Below, piece after piece: positions 38,032 through 49,669 of a stretch of 64,000 nt of DNA; the first letter of the stretch is position 1, and the number at the start of each line of letters is the position of its first letter. The DNA is from Chondrosia reniformis. Its lineage: Eukaryota > Porifera > Demospongiae > Chondrillida > Chondrillidae. The stretch lies in the NCBI GenBank assembly GCA_947172415.1, contig OX359194.1, positions 8,227,901-8,291,900 of the forward strand, written 5' to 3'. Both the position numbers and the translations under genes were made by a program. Under the pieces are notes generated by a model that did not search any database, was not told where the DNA came from, and saw only the letters and a list, made by a program, of their open reading frames with translations.

Positions 38032-41000
38032 ATGGCGGTTATTTCAAGACAGTTTGGTAAGTTGTGATTCTACATGCTATAAATTTCGTCACCTATTTTT
38101 GTGGCTCATTTTTATAGACTCTGATCAAACGACTGAGCTGTTAAAGGACTACCGCCTTCCGGTAAATTTGACGGAATCACTTAACGAACTATCGGAAGCC
38201 ATTCGTCCAATAATTTCTCAATGGAGTGAGGAGAAGTCAAGCAAAAAAACAAACCTCTTGTTAAGACTTCGTCATAAGAGCAACACACTACCCGATCCTC
38301 TTCTCGGATCGTATATTAAAGGCCTAACATTGGAAAAGTGTCTATTTGGTACCACGAGGGCGTGTCCCCTAGATTTGAAGTATTTTAGGCTGTTCTTTGA
38401 TGTTACCGAACAACACGTTGCAGAAAGGAGAAATTTGCTAAACCTATTTGAAAATTATAGGAAGGCAATGTCACAATTAGAAGAAATTAAATTAGCAAGT
38501 AGTACAACTGTGAGTTTTTTTACAATCTACCATATATACTACCATTGTAAAAAATGCGCACGTGATGCCGTGTAATGGATACCGTAGTCGTATATCTATG
38601 GCGCCACTCAGGCAGACAAATTACTTTTTCTAGCAATTAGAATGGAATACACATATTGTTTTCCTAAGAGAAACATGATAAAGGATCAAGTCTGCCTATA
38701 GCTCCATCAGAAGTGCCCCTTGCAAAGGTGTTTTATTTTAGGGGGTGCTCTAATTGAGGCGACTACAGTATATATGTTCAATGCAAAATCAACATCAGAG
38801 TTCAAGTTGACTAGAATTGACATGCATGTTTTAAGACTCTTTGCAATAGTGTCACAGCATGTGACCAATCATCCACCATGTTTGTGAACCACTTGTCTAT
38901 ACCTATAAAGTAATACCACAAGCTCTTATGATTTTATTCCTAGATTGCTCTGCAATGTTTATGTACAGTGCACTCCACGTAATCCGCTGCAATTGGTTCA
39001 GACATTTTTGGTGGATTATACAATATGAAACGTTTATTACTAAATACAATATAAATTCTCCTGATGATTTTTAAGTTCCACACTTAAGTGCATGCAGCAA
39101 CAGCAGATAGTGTTATGAAAACCGAATAAAATTAGGAAGTGACATCAAAAAATAATGGTGGTTGGCGGATTTCCTGGTTGGCGGATCTTCTATATAGTTT
39201 TGTTAAACAAATGAATTTGTGCAGAAAAAGGTCGGCAGATTATGTGAAGTGCACTTTATATAGGTTTGGTATGGTTCGGCATAGAATTAAGTCATCAGGA
39301 CTCCCTACTCTTAAACTTTTCTCTTACTTATAGCAATTTGGGACAAATGACAATGAGCCATGCATATTCTTAATTTTGAAGATAATGCTGAATGATAAGA
39401 TAAAAGGACTTAGTGCAAGGCACATACAAGAATTCTTTGATAAGCACCCAGGCTTAAGTCCAGCCTTCCTTGAAGGATTTAAAGTTGCTCAACCTGATTA
39501 CGTTGGCAGGAATGTGTTAACATTGATCATTCGTGTCTACTCAAACATAGCCATGCACAGTGGTCCTTCCTTGCTGTCCAACATTCCTTATCTTAAAGAA
39601 TTGGGAGTATCTGAAATTATGCTTCAAAATTATTTCAAAATAGATGTCCAAAACTGCAAATTACAGCCTATAGTAAGTTGGATTTGTAACTAATAATAAA
39701 ATGCATATGCATGCATATCTACATTTGAATTCAAACTTACAATAAATGGTGTAAATCCAATATTAACCAGGAAATTCAAAGAAAATTGATCAATCAAGAG
39801 AGATTAAGGGAGGAGCTTGAGATGAAATACCATAGTGAAAAGACCAAATCGATGGCAAAGGATAAGCAGATTGCAGAGCTTACAAATGAAAAGAATGAAT
39901 ATCAGAACAAATTAATGGCAATGTACCGACAAGAGGTGAGACACGGTTAGATATGCACACATAGTTCATACAATTTTACTTGTATATAGAAAGCTATATG
40001 GTGAAGAGTGACTCATTTTAATTTATTTTAGGACAATAATAGGAAGCTCAAAGCTGTCAAGCAAACACAGTATGTCTTAGAAGATGTACAGCAAAAACAA
40101 GAAACTGAAAGAGTCAACCAGGTGGGTATACTAAGAACCATGGTGAAATTCCAACACTTTTGATGAAAGATTTTATATGGCTTGCAAGCCTTTTATTGCC
40201 AGGCTTGCCTAATTTATATTTATAGGATAGAACATGGTGTCAGCTCTTTACAGAAGGACTAGAGAAGCAAGCCATAATTCGCTTGAATATGGTGTCCTGT
40301 GTTGTAACTGGAGCAGAAGGCTCTGGAAAGTCATGCTTAATCGATTGCATCACTAATGCTTTAGATCCAGTCAGCCCTAATCCAACTGCTGTAAGATTAT
40401 CTAGCTATTTGGCCAATGCTAACAAGTGTTACTTTGAAAAGTCCACTGTCTCTGGAATGAAGGAACACCTGGCTGGTGTTATTACAACTGAAAATTACAC
40501 CGTTCCCCTCTCAATCCAGCAAGACCAATCATTAGGAAGCTCCAGAGAGTTAAATGTGCCCGTTACATGTAAGATTCAGGACAACACAGAAGATCCTATG
40601 GTTAAGGGGTCCAGAGCAATCAAGCCTAGCACCACCGCTAATGAGAGAGTAGCAGAATTGGATGAAACATTTGAGCAGTTTTGCTCTGAAGGGCCAGTTA
40701 CTTCCATTTCTGACTTTGAAGTCGATAGGTACATCCACTTTTTTGATATTGGTGGACATCGCACCCTTTCCGATGCTATTCCTCTAATCCTACCACCACA
40801 GAGCAATCTTATATATGTACACAAGTCCTCAGAATGTCTCTCACAACCAAGCTGTCCTCCAGACAGAGCTGTGAGCAGAAGTATGGCAATGCAGCAATCA
40901 TTTGCTAGTGCATACACTTCATCAATTAGATCCCAGAGTTTATGCAAGGAAACAATGCCACCTTGCCAAATAATAGTTGTAGGTACTTATAAAGATCACC

Positions 41001-43417
41001 TTGATGGCAAAGAGGAAAAATCAAAAAAAGAACTTCAAGATAAGAAAGCCATGCACATAGACCTACTGAAGAAAAAGCCTTACTGTGATAGGCTTTCTTG
41101 CTTTACAGTCAACAGTAAGACACCTGATGCACATATAAAAAAATCAGTAGATGATCAGAAATCCATTGATGATCTTCGTCATAAAGTTATACACAGTGGA
41201 TCATTCTCTGTTGATATTCCCTTTCCATGGCTATGCCTGCAGCTTATTACCAAAATGCATGAATCCAAATTTCTAAAAGTTGATGATCTCATGCGTTTTA
41301 GCATTAAGAGAAAATTAATCCGAGATGAAGCCGAAATGATGAAAATGCTAACTCAGTTCCATAATCTAGGTTTCTATGTCTGCTTCCACCAAGAGGCTGC
41401 TGACGTTGTCTGTACAGATCCTGCCTTATTTTACGATGAAATCATTTCTAAGCTCCTTGTTCCTGTGCCTAACAGTTCCAGTGTTATTCTGGATGGATTT
41501 AGAAAGACAGGGGTATTTTCTAAGCCTAAGTACCAAGAGTTATTTAACGTTTTAGGCATACCTGAATCAGTTCCTCCTGAATGGCTGTTAAATGTGCTCC
41601 TTTGCTCTGGTCTTGCTGCTCATATACCCCGATCAGATGATATTATCGTGCCATCAGTTCTTCCAGACTGCACAGCAGTTATACCAGAGGGTACTGTAGA
41701 TGATATATGCTTTACAATCAAGTTTGGTGCTTCAGAGTTTACAGAGCACAATGAGCTACCACGTAATCTATTTCCCATGTTAATTGCTCATCTTATTGAG
41801 ACCAGTCAGTGGAAGGTTCTTCCAGAAGCTTCAGATCGCTCAACTTTCAAATTCAGAGATAGCCCATTTTGGGTTTACATCAAAGAATCACCTGGTCGTA
41901 TTCAAGTTCAAATTAATAGCCAATCAGGGGTAGAAATAAAGGAAATCCATGAAAAATGTTGTGCTATTCATAAGAAAATTCATGAAAGCCTTGATTTTCT
42001 TATTAAAAAATCATTTGGAAGGGGATTCCTGGAAGGCCAAGATTCCAAGGGAGAGCTCAAAGTTGGAGTTTGTTGTCAAGTTTGTGATAGCCTAGAAAGT
42101 CACATAGCCCCTGTGATTCCTAGTGCCGAAATACCCGAATTCTTGTGTTGCAGTGGGACTGGTTCAACCCTATCTGATGCAAGGAAGGCTATATGGTTTA
42201 ACAACTTCCAGCTTAAAGATGGCAAATTTAAAGAAGAGAAAGTAGAGGTACATATACGTATATGTATATGATTATGTTCCATGAATTCTATACAGTTTAG
42301 TTTATATATAGCTATATATACCAAAGATATTTAAAAATGCATTTCTATGATTTGTACTCCTTCCATTCACTTCAATGATTATATATGTATTAGTTATACC
42401 ACGGCACTGAGGTGTATATGGGTTTTATACGTACGAGTCACGAGGGCGCATAGTGCCCGAGGTCGAGTACGTATAATATCCATATACACCAAAGCGCCGT
42501 GGTATGAGTGACGACTTCATAGAATGCTCTTGCCCTGACTACTCCAACTGTCCTAAATGTAAGGAGAATTGTCCACCCCCCAAGAAGAAACGTCTTAGTT
42601 TACCATATTTGGGCAGGGATATAACAGGATTTAAGAAGCTGATGCAGTATATAGCTTCCTAAATCCTGTTATATCACGGTTATGAAATTTAAACACAGGT
42701 GGTTGCCCCGGCAATGGAGTATATGAATTTGATACCTTATTTGTACTTGTATATATTATATGTTGGTTAATATGGAACCTCCCACAGTTAGTATGATATG
42801 GAAACATGAATAATTTAAAAGCATTGCTGTGGCAATTGTAGCTCAGTGGCAAAGCACTGGTGGTCATAACCTAGATTCAATTCTCAGCAATTGCATTCCT
42901 GTTTTTCCCTCTTTGTGATGATTTGAATATTCAATTATTCTCCTATTTAGCTCAATGTGGATTGCATATTACAATGTGTAAAGGATGTAATACCACCTAA
43001 GCTACAATATAGCGAAAGCACAGGGACTACAGACCACAGTATGTATATATAGTCTCACACTAACCCGTAAGTATGGGTTTAATGTTGCTACTTTTTTTCT
43101 TTGTAGCAACTTCACTAAATCAAGAGCAAGTTAAACGATTCCTGGAAAACGAGTTACAGCCATGGTTAGAATATCTTAACTTCAAAATAGTGGTATCAAA
43201 TATGCAGTCTAAGAAAATAATTGATAATGCTACTTTTCGTAAACTTCAAGATAAAGACTGCACAGAAACAAATGACATTGTTTATCACTATCTTCTTCAA
43301 GATCCTAGTTCAGAAAAACTTGGAAAACTTGCCCAACTATTGATAAAAGAAGAGGGGCACGATAACAACAAATACATGGCTAAAAAGATTACAAAATTTT
43401 TGAAAAGTCTTCAGTGA
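38032..43417 (+). CDS. Roc-COR-like P-loop GTPase with death-fold-like C-terminus (1143 aa)
   Basis: Eight exons: 38032-38056, 38118-38509, 39334-39672, 39771-39935, 40032-40121, 40226-42247, 42951-43038, 43107-43417; 3432 nt. Residues 1-250 are an unrecognised helical region. A Lys/Glu-rich coiled coil (about 253-337) leads into a GTPase-like domain with Walker A GAEGSGKS (366-373), switch-II-like DIGGH (511) and a TYKD base-recognition motif (about 591). A COR-like part follows (SIKRKLIRDEAEMMKML, HNLGFYVCFHQEAADVVCTD), then the C-terminal 100 residues are helical with CARD/death-domain spacing (VKRFLENELQPWLEYL to KITKFLKSL). Roc-COR proteins are signalling GTPases often joined to LRR, kinase or death domains; no LRR or kinase is present here. 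Innate-immune or cell-death signalling is inference only. The P-loop and exon phases are solid. Confidence 0.72.
42394..42505. mobile_element. Palindromic MITE-like element with nested hairpin
   Basis: Outer arms ATACCACGGCACTGAGGTGT and acaccaaagcgccgtggtat are imperfect complements. Inner arms GTACGAG..GGGCGCA and TAGTGCCC..CTCGAGTAC-like sequences form a second hairpin. It lies in intron 6 of the Roc-COR-like gene and has no coding capacity of its own. Confidence 0.65.
42504..42662 (+). CDS. 52-aa Cys-rich ORF fragment, probably element-derived
   Basis: ATG at 42504, at the edge of the palindrome, opens a 52-codon frame with a Cys cluster (CSCPDYSNCPKCKENC) then PPPKKKRLSLPYLGRDI. Its 3' half lies inside an inverted repeat (gatataacaggattta at 42618, taaatcctgttatatc at 42660). 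It sits in an intron on the host strand. It could be the N-terminal remnant of a mobile-element protein; I cannot name it. Confidence 0.3.
   Translation: MSDDFIECSCPDYSNCPKCKENCPPPKKKRLSLPYLGRDITGFKKLMQYIAS
42830..42895 (+). repeat. tRNA-derived SINE-like fragment
   Basis: tgtggcaattgtagctcagt, then ggcaaagcactgg, then gattcaattctcagcaattg resembles tRNA A and B boxes (TAGCTCAGTGG, GATTCAATTC). The flanks lack a full cloverleaf, so SINE rather than tRNA gene. Related to 35108-35165. Confidence 0.5.
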
Positions 43418-43788
43418 TATTTTAAATATCATTCAAGATACTTAGGAACATGTACAAAATTGTTACTCAGAACTTGAACACCTCTAAGGTGATATACTAT
43501 ATAACTGTGATTAATTCTACATTATACATTTATTCTTTACTTATTGTTCTTATTTTCTGTATATATATCATAATTACACTTCTTGTAACATGAAGATTTA
43601 TTTATGTATATATTGTAAATTTCTGTACTTCAACGTACTATATATATGTACATACATTAACTGATCATGAACTTCAGCTTTCATACATATATACCATTGC
43701 ATGAGCCATTATTGTTATATGGGAAATGAATTTATTCTAAGTTATTATTATCAATTATAATACAGAACTCATATATAATTATATAAAC
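43418..43788. other. Intergenic, convergent 3' ends
   Basis: 371 bp of very AT-rich DNA between the stop codons of the Roc-COR-like gene and DBT. Probably both 3'UTRs. Nothing else seen. Confidence 0.5.
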
Positions 43789-46300
43789 CTATTTCAGTTC
43801 CAAAGTGAGAGACGCTGGATTCTCCATGTAGGACTTCCAGAGATTAGAGAACCTTGCCACTGTGGCCCCATCGATCACACGATGGTCAGCTGACCAGCTC
43901 ACGTGCATCACTGAAGTGGGGACCACATCACCACTGGGAGAGTAGCGAGGCAACTTCTACATTAGTATACAGAATATAGGTACTGACACACAGACTTGAT
44001 ATACATAGCATCATCTCTGACCTGAATTTTACCGAGTGCTCCAATAGCAACCTCCGGAGGCAGCAACATGGGTCTGGTATATGTACCACCAATCTAGATG
44101 GGTGGATGGATGGGTGAGTTGGTAGATGGCTGGATGGGACTCAACACTCACAGCTCCAATGTTAGACAAAGAGAATGTTCCTCCAGTCAGATCTGACATG
44201 CCAAGCTGGCCGGCCTGACCCTTCTGCATTAATCTGTTAAGTTCCACGGCTACTTCTGAGATTGACTTTGACTACACACACACACACACACAAGTTGGAG
44301 AAGCTGTTACACAGCAGACACAGCAGATGGTGCATTACCTGTACATCCTTGATATTAGGTACAATCAGTCCATCTGGTGTATCCATGGCAACACCAACAT
44401 TGTGGGAGGCCTACAATCGAAACAGGAACAATTGATTGCGCAATATTGTGCAATAGTATGGAGGTGGTTGCAGCAGCTGACCTTGTAGATCAGTTTAGAG
44501 CAGGTGGAGTCAGTGTGACTGTTCAGGACAGGATAGTACTGGAGAGCCAGGGAGACAGCCTTGATGACGAAGGGCATATAAGAGAACTGCACGCCTCTGG
44601 CAGCTAGTACTTCCTTTAAACTTGTGCGTAGTCTGAGGAGAAGGAACAGGAAGTGTACCAGAACAGGAAGTGTACAAGAGGAAGTATTGGCATGTCCCCC
44701 AAGATACTTACTGGACCAGGGCATTCATGTTAATTTCATCGCAATACCCAAACTGTGGTATCTGCCCTGAGTCAGCCATTGTCTTCACCATCGTTCGCTT
44801 GAATCCCTTGATAGGCTCCTCCTGGTCCTTCAGGAGGATAACCCTCTCGGGGATCAGGCCACCTTGAGGGGGTGTGGCCTCATACTGTAGAGGAGGGGGG
44901 CCTGGAGGCACCAGTGGAGTCACTGGAATCTCTATACATAAATCTCAAAAGTGAACTTGTTAAGAAACATGGATCATTTAACGACTACCTTTTTGGACTC
45001 CAGCAATGTGACTGAGAATGTCTTCTTTAAGAATGCGGCCATCTTTTCCAGTTCCAGCTACCGAAGCTAGGTCAACCTGATTCACCAATGGAACCTCTTT
45101 ACTTGGGGTTAGGGGTGGGGTTAGGGGTGGGGCAGGTGAACTCACATTATTCTCCAGAGCAATCTTCCTCACAGCAGGTGTAGCTAGAGGTTTCCCGCCC
45201 TTCTGTACCACAGGCTCTGATTGCTGGGTCTCTGAATCTGATTGGTGAACTGGCTGCTCAGAGGGTGGAGTCTCAGATGCATCCTTTTGTTCAATATCCC
45301 CCTCAACCTCAATGTCAACTAGGGGAAGTCCCTGCTTGGCAATATCATCCACCTCATGGTACAGCTTGCGGATGACTCCATCGTACCTACTGGTAATCAC
45401 TACAGCCGCCTGACATTGAGTGCAGTGGGAGTGAGAACAGACAGATCTGTGAGTTTGAGTTGAAGGAGTAGTGAAGTGTATGCAGTTTGCAAAAAGGCTT
45501 TGATATTTAAAGAAATGGAAAATATACTTTATTAATTAATTTGATTCAGTTCAGTAGTATAGGAGTTAGGAAGTGATAAACAGGCATTTATATTAATTAA
45601 CTATAATAAAATACTGCAAACACATAAGCACTCATTGAGTAAGCTTGACAACAAACTGCACTGGCTGAATCTGTTGGTTGTACCTTGTCACTCTGAACTT
45701 CACAGAGCTGATCAAACTGCGACACCCTATCTCCAACCTTTACGTACCTGCATAGTACAGGGAAACACCTCATAATCGCTAGAGGAGAATATCCTTGTGT
45801 CCCACTCACCACTCCTTCAGCTGGACCTCAGATATCCCCTCTCCGATATCAGAAAGTAGAAATGGAATTGTAGCTCTGAGACCTTTGGGAATAAATCAAA
45901 ATCTGCTGACCGTTTTGGACATTAAGGAATATTGCAGACATTCTAAGCATTGCAAATACTTATCACACAAGCAATGTAATATAAATGTAAAGCTACTATA
46001 CTGGAGTACAATCCAAACTGTAAACCTCTAATACTGACTAAATGCAAGTCAACGAGAGTTACACTAACTGCGTACTTGAAGTTGTGAACAGACTTCTGTA
46101 GTTCCTCAAGTGGGAATCCTCTAGCTGCTTTGTGAATGTCTTGGGTAGGGATTTCTAAAGAACGTCAAAGAAGAGCTATATTGTCAGTTATTTAGCTCAA
46201 AATAAAATTCACCATCACTAACATGAAATAACAATCTTCGTCCAACAGTTCGGAAAGGTAGAAAACGAGTGCAAACAAAACGCAATCTGGAGCTCGCCAT
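43789..46300 (-). CDS. DBT: Branched-chain 2-oxoacid dehydrogenase E2 (505 aa)
   Basis: Eleven exons: 46223-46300, 46076-46154, 45810-45882, 45684-45747, 44989-45409, 44712-44931, 44482-44632, 44339-44410, 44152-44271, 44022-44093, 43789-43956; 1518 nt. This is the dihydrolipoamide acyltransferase core of the mitochondrial BCKDH complex (Val/Leu/Ile breakdown). An Arg-rich presequence ([20 protein letters not shown]) precedes a lipoyl domain ([37 protein letters not shown], lipoyl Lys in SDKA), an E1/E3-binding domain ([29 protein letters not shown]) and a catalytic domain ([50 protein letters not shown] with the active-site His and Asp). Length is close to vertebrate DBT (482 aa). It is divergent from the orphan membrane-protein gene at 46404. 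Confidence 0.96.
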
Positions 46301-46403
46301 ATTGACAGAGTCACGTGACTGGGGAAAGAACCAACACTAAGAGTTGAGACACACCTCCGGTACTCGAATGACACACCCACAGTGCTTGCATAGATCAGCA
46401 AAG
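46301..46403. promoter_or_regulatory. 103-bp divergent promoter, DBT / orphan membrane protein
   Basis: The start codons of DBT (minus) and the 46404 gene (plus) are 103 bp apart. Contains ccggtactcgaat and gtcacgtgac-like sequence; the latter holds a CACGTG E-box palindrome (near 46313). Promoter assignment rests on geometry. Confidence 0.6.
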
Positions 46404-47589
46404 ATGAAACTTCATAAAGCTATTGTATTATGTTTGCTTGTGCAAATAGCCACTTTATTGACGAGTCAAAGGTAAACTAGATCCACTATATTGGTTCTCT
46501 GCTATCCATAATTATTATTCTTAATTCGAGCAGTAGGGATACGACTGAGGAATCCATTAGTGAACAGTGCAAGTTTTTAGAGCCAATATATCAAAAACTG
46601 AATACGACAGGTGTGTATGTGTATATATGATGCATGCCAACGTAACTGCCACATTTGGTTTGGTTTCCAATCAGCGCCTTCATCCAAGCGTTACCTCCAG
46701 ATCGCCATAATGTGCAACCTCACAATATGTAAAAACTGGAAGAGGTCATTACAAGCATATTGCTCAACTGAATCCAATAGAAACGAGGTGATTGATTTAT
46801 ATGCTATTCTTCTATTATTTTCTTATTTTATTAAAAATAAGCACTTATATCCTTCACATAAAGGTAGGTTGTGAGTGTAATATTATTACATTTAATTGGC
46901 ACTTACACCTATATTCAATTTAACTAATCATTACTTGATATATAGAATAATTAATATAAACAAGGTCCGGAAATGCATGCATGACCTTGTAAAATAGAAG
47001 AACTGTTTCCTCATCCAAAAATTTGAGACTCAAATTGATAATGCATGTATATCCTTTGCATTATATAAGAAATGATAATTCAAGGAGTAATGAATGTTGT
47101 CAGTGATATATAGGTCTCCATTTCAATTGTTGTTATTATAGGTAGTCCATTTCCCAAGCCAGGATGCCTTCCTGTGTCTCTATCCAGGAACTGCTCTCTA
47201 TTACAAGAAGAGGTTTTTAGTGATGCCACAAGAAAGAAAATGGCTGAACAATGCTCTGATGCAGAATCTAAAACACATGTGGAACCTAATTTAATAACAT
47301 CTCTGCCAAAACTAATAGTTGTTGCAGTCACGTGCACAATCCTCAGTATCATTGTCGTGGTGATAACAGTGTTTTGCCTAATCGCTTCCATACTGTACAT
47401 CAGAGAATGGAGGTAAGCTACTAACATCTCAAATATAGGCATGTGTGAACTTAATTTAGAATAACCACCTAAAACAATAGAAGAAGAAACAGAGATCCTT
47501 CTCAATACCCTTTAATTGATCCAGAATCTTCAAGTTCACTAAGATCAGATGACTTCTCTGGTAGCTTAGGGACCCCTAGATCTGCCTAG
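46404..47589 (+). CDS. Orphan secreted/single-pass membrane protein (238 aa)
   Basis: Five exons: 46404-46471, 46531-46610, 46675-46863, 47142-47412, 47481-47589; 717 nt. A signal peptide (MKLHKAIVLCLLVQIATLLT) leads a Cys-containing ectodomain (EQCKFLEPIYQKLNTT, IAIMCNLTICKNWKRSLQAYC, GCLPVSLSRNC, EQCSDAES) with N-glycosylation sequons. A TM helix follows (KLIVVAVTCTILSIIVVVI and on), then a basic, Ser-rich tail of about 45 residues with a YPLI sorting-type motif. No family recognised. Exon 3 has two possible donors: 46863 keeps the TM frame, while 46787 would give a truncated protein without the TM. I chose the former, so the middle of the ectodomain (VIDLYAILLLFSYF) is the weakest part. 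Confidence 0.6.
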
Positions 47590-48058
47590 TCAATAGACTG
47601 TTAAAAAATTTTTTAATTTTGGATGGTCATGATTTTATTTGGTTATATGCATACTTGTGGACAATTTTGTATGAAGATCGCATAAATATCTGTCATGAAA
47701 GCCTGCTCACTTACATCGTATAGAAAAAATGGAGGACTTATGTAAGTTCGCTCAAGGGGAATCAGTCTCCCCTTATGTAATACTATGACACCTTACAATT
47801 AACTGTCTCTTATTGCACTAGCTTACACAAGAGCAGTCAATGTGAATGGGAAAGTCCCTACAGACTTCCCTTGGTTACTTTACATGCATGGACACCTTAC
47901 AATTAACTGTCTCTATTTGCATTAGCTTACACATAATATTACAAACAAATCAAAAACTCATTGCAACTGCATGTTACATTAAAATGTGTCAGTCTCAACA
48001 CATGAAACACATGAATATCATTGAAACACATAAATATCATTAAAAACTTTGTTGTAAG
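47590..48058. repeat. Intergenic with a direct duplication
   Basis: 469 bp between convergent 3' ends. caccttacaattaactgtct plus ctattgcattagcttacaca occurs twice (about 47790 and 47890), about 100 bp apart and slightly diverged. No gene. Confidence 0.5.
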
Positions 48059-49511
48059 TCACCATTCCTTCACTGAATGGTCTTCTTCTTCAAGTTTTTT
48101 GCTTTGTCTATCCAGCTCCATCTTTCTTATCTTCTGATGAATATTAGCAGCAGTTGCCTTCCCAATACCTAATCTAGGCAGGCCTCTGTTCAGCCCTTCC
48201 AGAAGGACACAAGCCTTGCACAGATCCTGGCTGGAAATGTAGCCACACTTAGTGCAGATACCCTGCACTGGCATCTTAATCTCCCTCTTCACTGCCATCA
48301 TGTCTCCAGAATATATAATGTCTATAATTGCAGTCGGACGGACACTCTCCAAGTCTTTGAGAAATGCTCTAGCATAGCCTCTATAGGCATTAGGGGAGTA
48401 GACACACTCAGTTGAAAAGTAGTGCAACTTCTTAAAGTATGCATACATCACTATCTCCTTCTCATAAGTATATTTGAAAGGCTTTGAACGTGAGATAGTA
48501 TCATCGCCTTCGGATCCTAAGAGAGAGGTCAGAGGTCAGGGATACCTTAGCATAACTACAAGAGCTATTAATAGAGGTTATTTGACTGTATGTGACTAAT
48601 GGTCAAAGCTATTAATGTACCTGTGGTTATTACACAACATCGACTGAGTCTTGCAACATCACCTCTAAGTATATTCATGAGAACAGTTTCAGCTATATCA
48701 TCAGCATTATGACCAGTAACAATTTTGTTCACTCCCAACAACATGGCTCCTCTGTCTAAAGCCTGCCTCCGGAAGACACCACAGAAAGTGCAGTTACTCT
48801 TAAGACCTAAAAGTCAGGAACAGAGTTGCCAAGTAACACAATTTAACTGGGATCAATGGTTGAGTAATAAATAAAGGGTCGGTAATGCTCAAAACACTAT
48901 ATGACAGTCATCAGATGAAAACCACAACTGTTTCAAACAAGCAAACACAGACTGCATTTTTACCAATCTTCTGTACAATGGCATCCATGGTCCAACCGTA
49001 CAGTTCCTCGTAAGAGACAATTTTGAGGGGTAACTGGTAGTCATCTCGATTCTTCTTTACCGTTTCCAAGGAGTCATCTCTGTAGCCAGTTATTCCCTCA
49101 TCCACTGACAGAAGAACTAACTTCAGGCCATAGTCATATCTACGGTATAGACGGAAATAATCTTTACATTCGAAGTATATCAATATGTGCATAAAGTAGT
49201 ATAGTAACTATCTGCTAATACTATTGACATACATAACAACAGACAGTGTTAGAGTACATTCAAGTACAATACAACTGAAGTGCTCGCCTTTCGTTCAATA
49301 GTTTCATCAGATACGCCAGCACCGTGGAGTCTTTACCTCCCGAGGCTGCCACCGCTACGTAATCGCCTCTTGAAAACAGGCTGTTGGAAACTATAGTTTC
49401 ATGAACTTCCTTTTCGAGTATCTCAAAGAAGCAACCCTTGCATAAAATGTCTCCATTCTTTGGCCGCTTCAAAATGGCATTATTTTCGCGACAGTGAACA
49501 CACTTCGCCAT
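48059..49511 (-). CDS. CTU1: Cytoplasmic tRNA 2-thiolation protein 1 (347 aa)
   Basis: Four exons: 49288-49511, 48964-49139, 48621-48806, 48059-48516; 1044 nt. CTU1 (Ncs6/ATPBD3) with CTU2 thiolates wobble U34 of Lys, Glu and Gln tRNAs, using sulfur from URM1. The sequence shows an N-terminal zinc ribbon ([21 protein letters not shown]), the PP-loop [72 protein letters not shown] and a C-terminal zinc motif ([20 protein letters not shown]). Length matches human (348 aa). Intron 1 appears to use a GC donor (AAAG|GCGAGC): this gives the conserved NERYDYGL junction, while the nearest GT donor, 12 nt downstream, would insert four residues. Confidence 0.96.
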
Positions 49512-49669
49512 TTTCAATGATTACCCAATAAGTTAGTCTAACCGTAGTACCCTACTCTCGTTACGCCCCCGCTACCATAGATCATCTAAACTTAGCTGAT
49601 AGGGTCCAGCGGCCAGATTATATACCAAGAAGTTGGTTTTTCCCCTCATTATAGGGCGCCGAAACGATC
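49512..49669. promoter_or_regulatory. 158-bp divergent promoter, CTU1 / ZIP transporter
   Basis: Head-to-head start codons 158 bp apart. GC content is somewhat above the surroundings (ttacgccccc, ggtccagcggcc). No TATA-like box near either start. Confidence 0.6.

Noticed and set aside
42830..42895. Candidate tRNA gene
   Set aside because: A-box and B-box resemblances exist, but no acceptor-stem pairing or complete cloverleaf can be drawn; treated as a SINE fragment.
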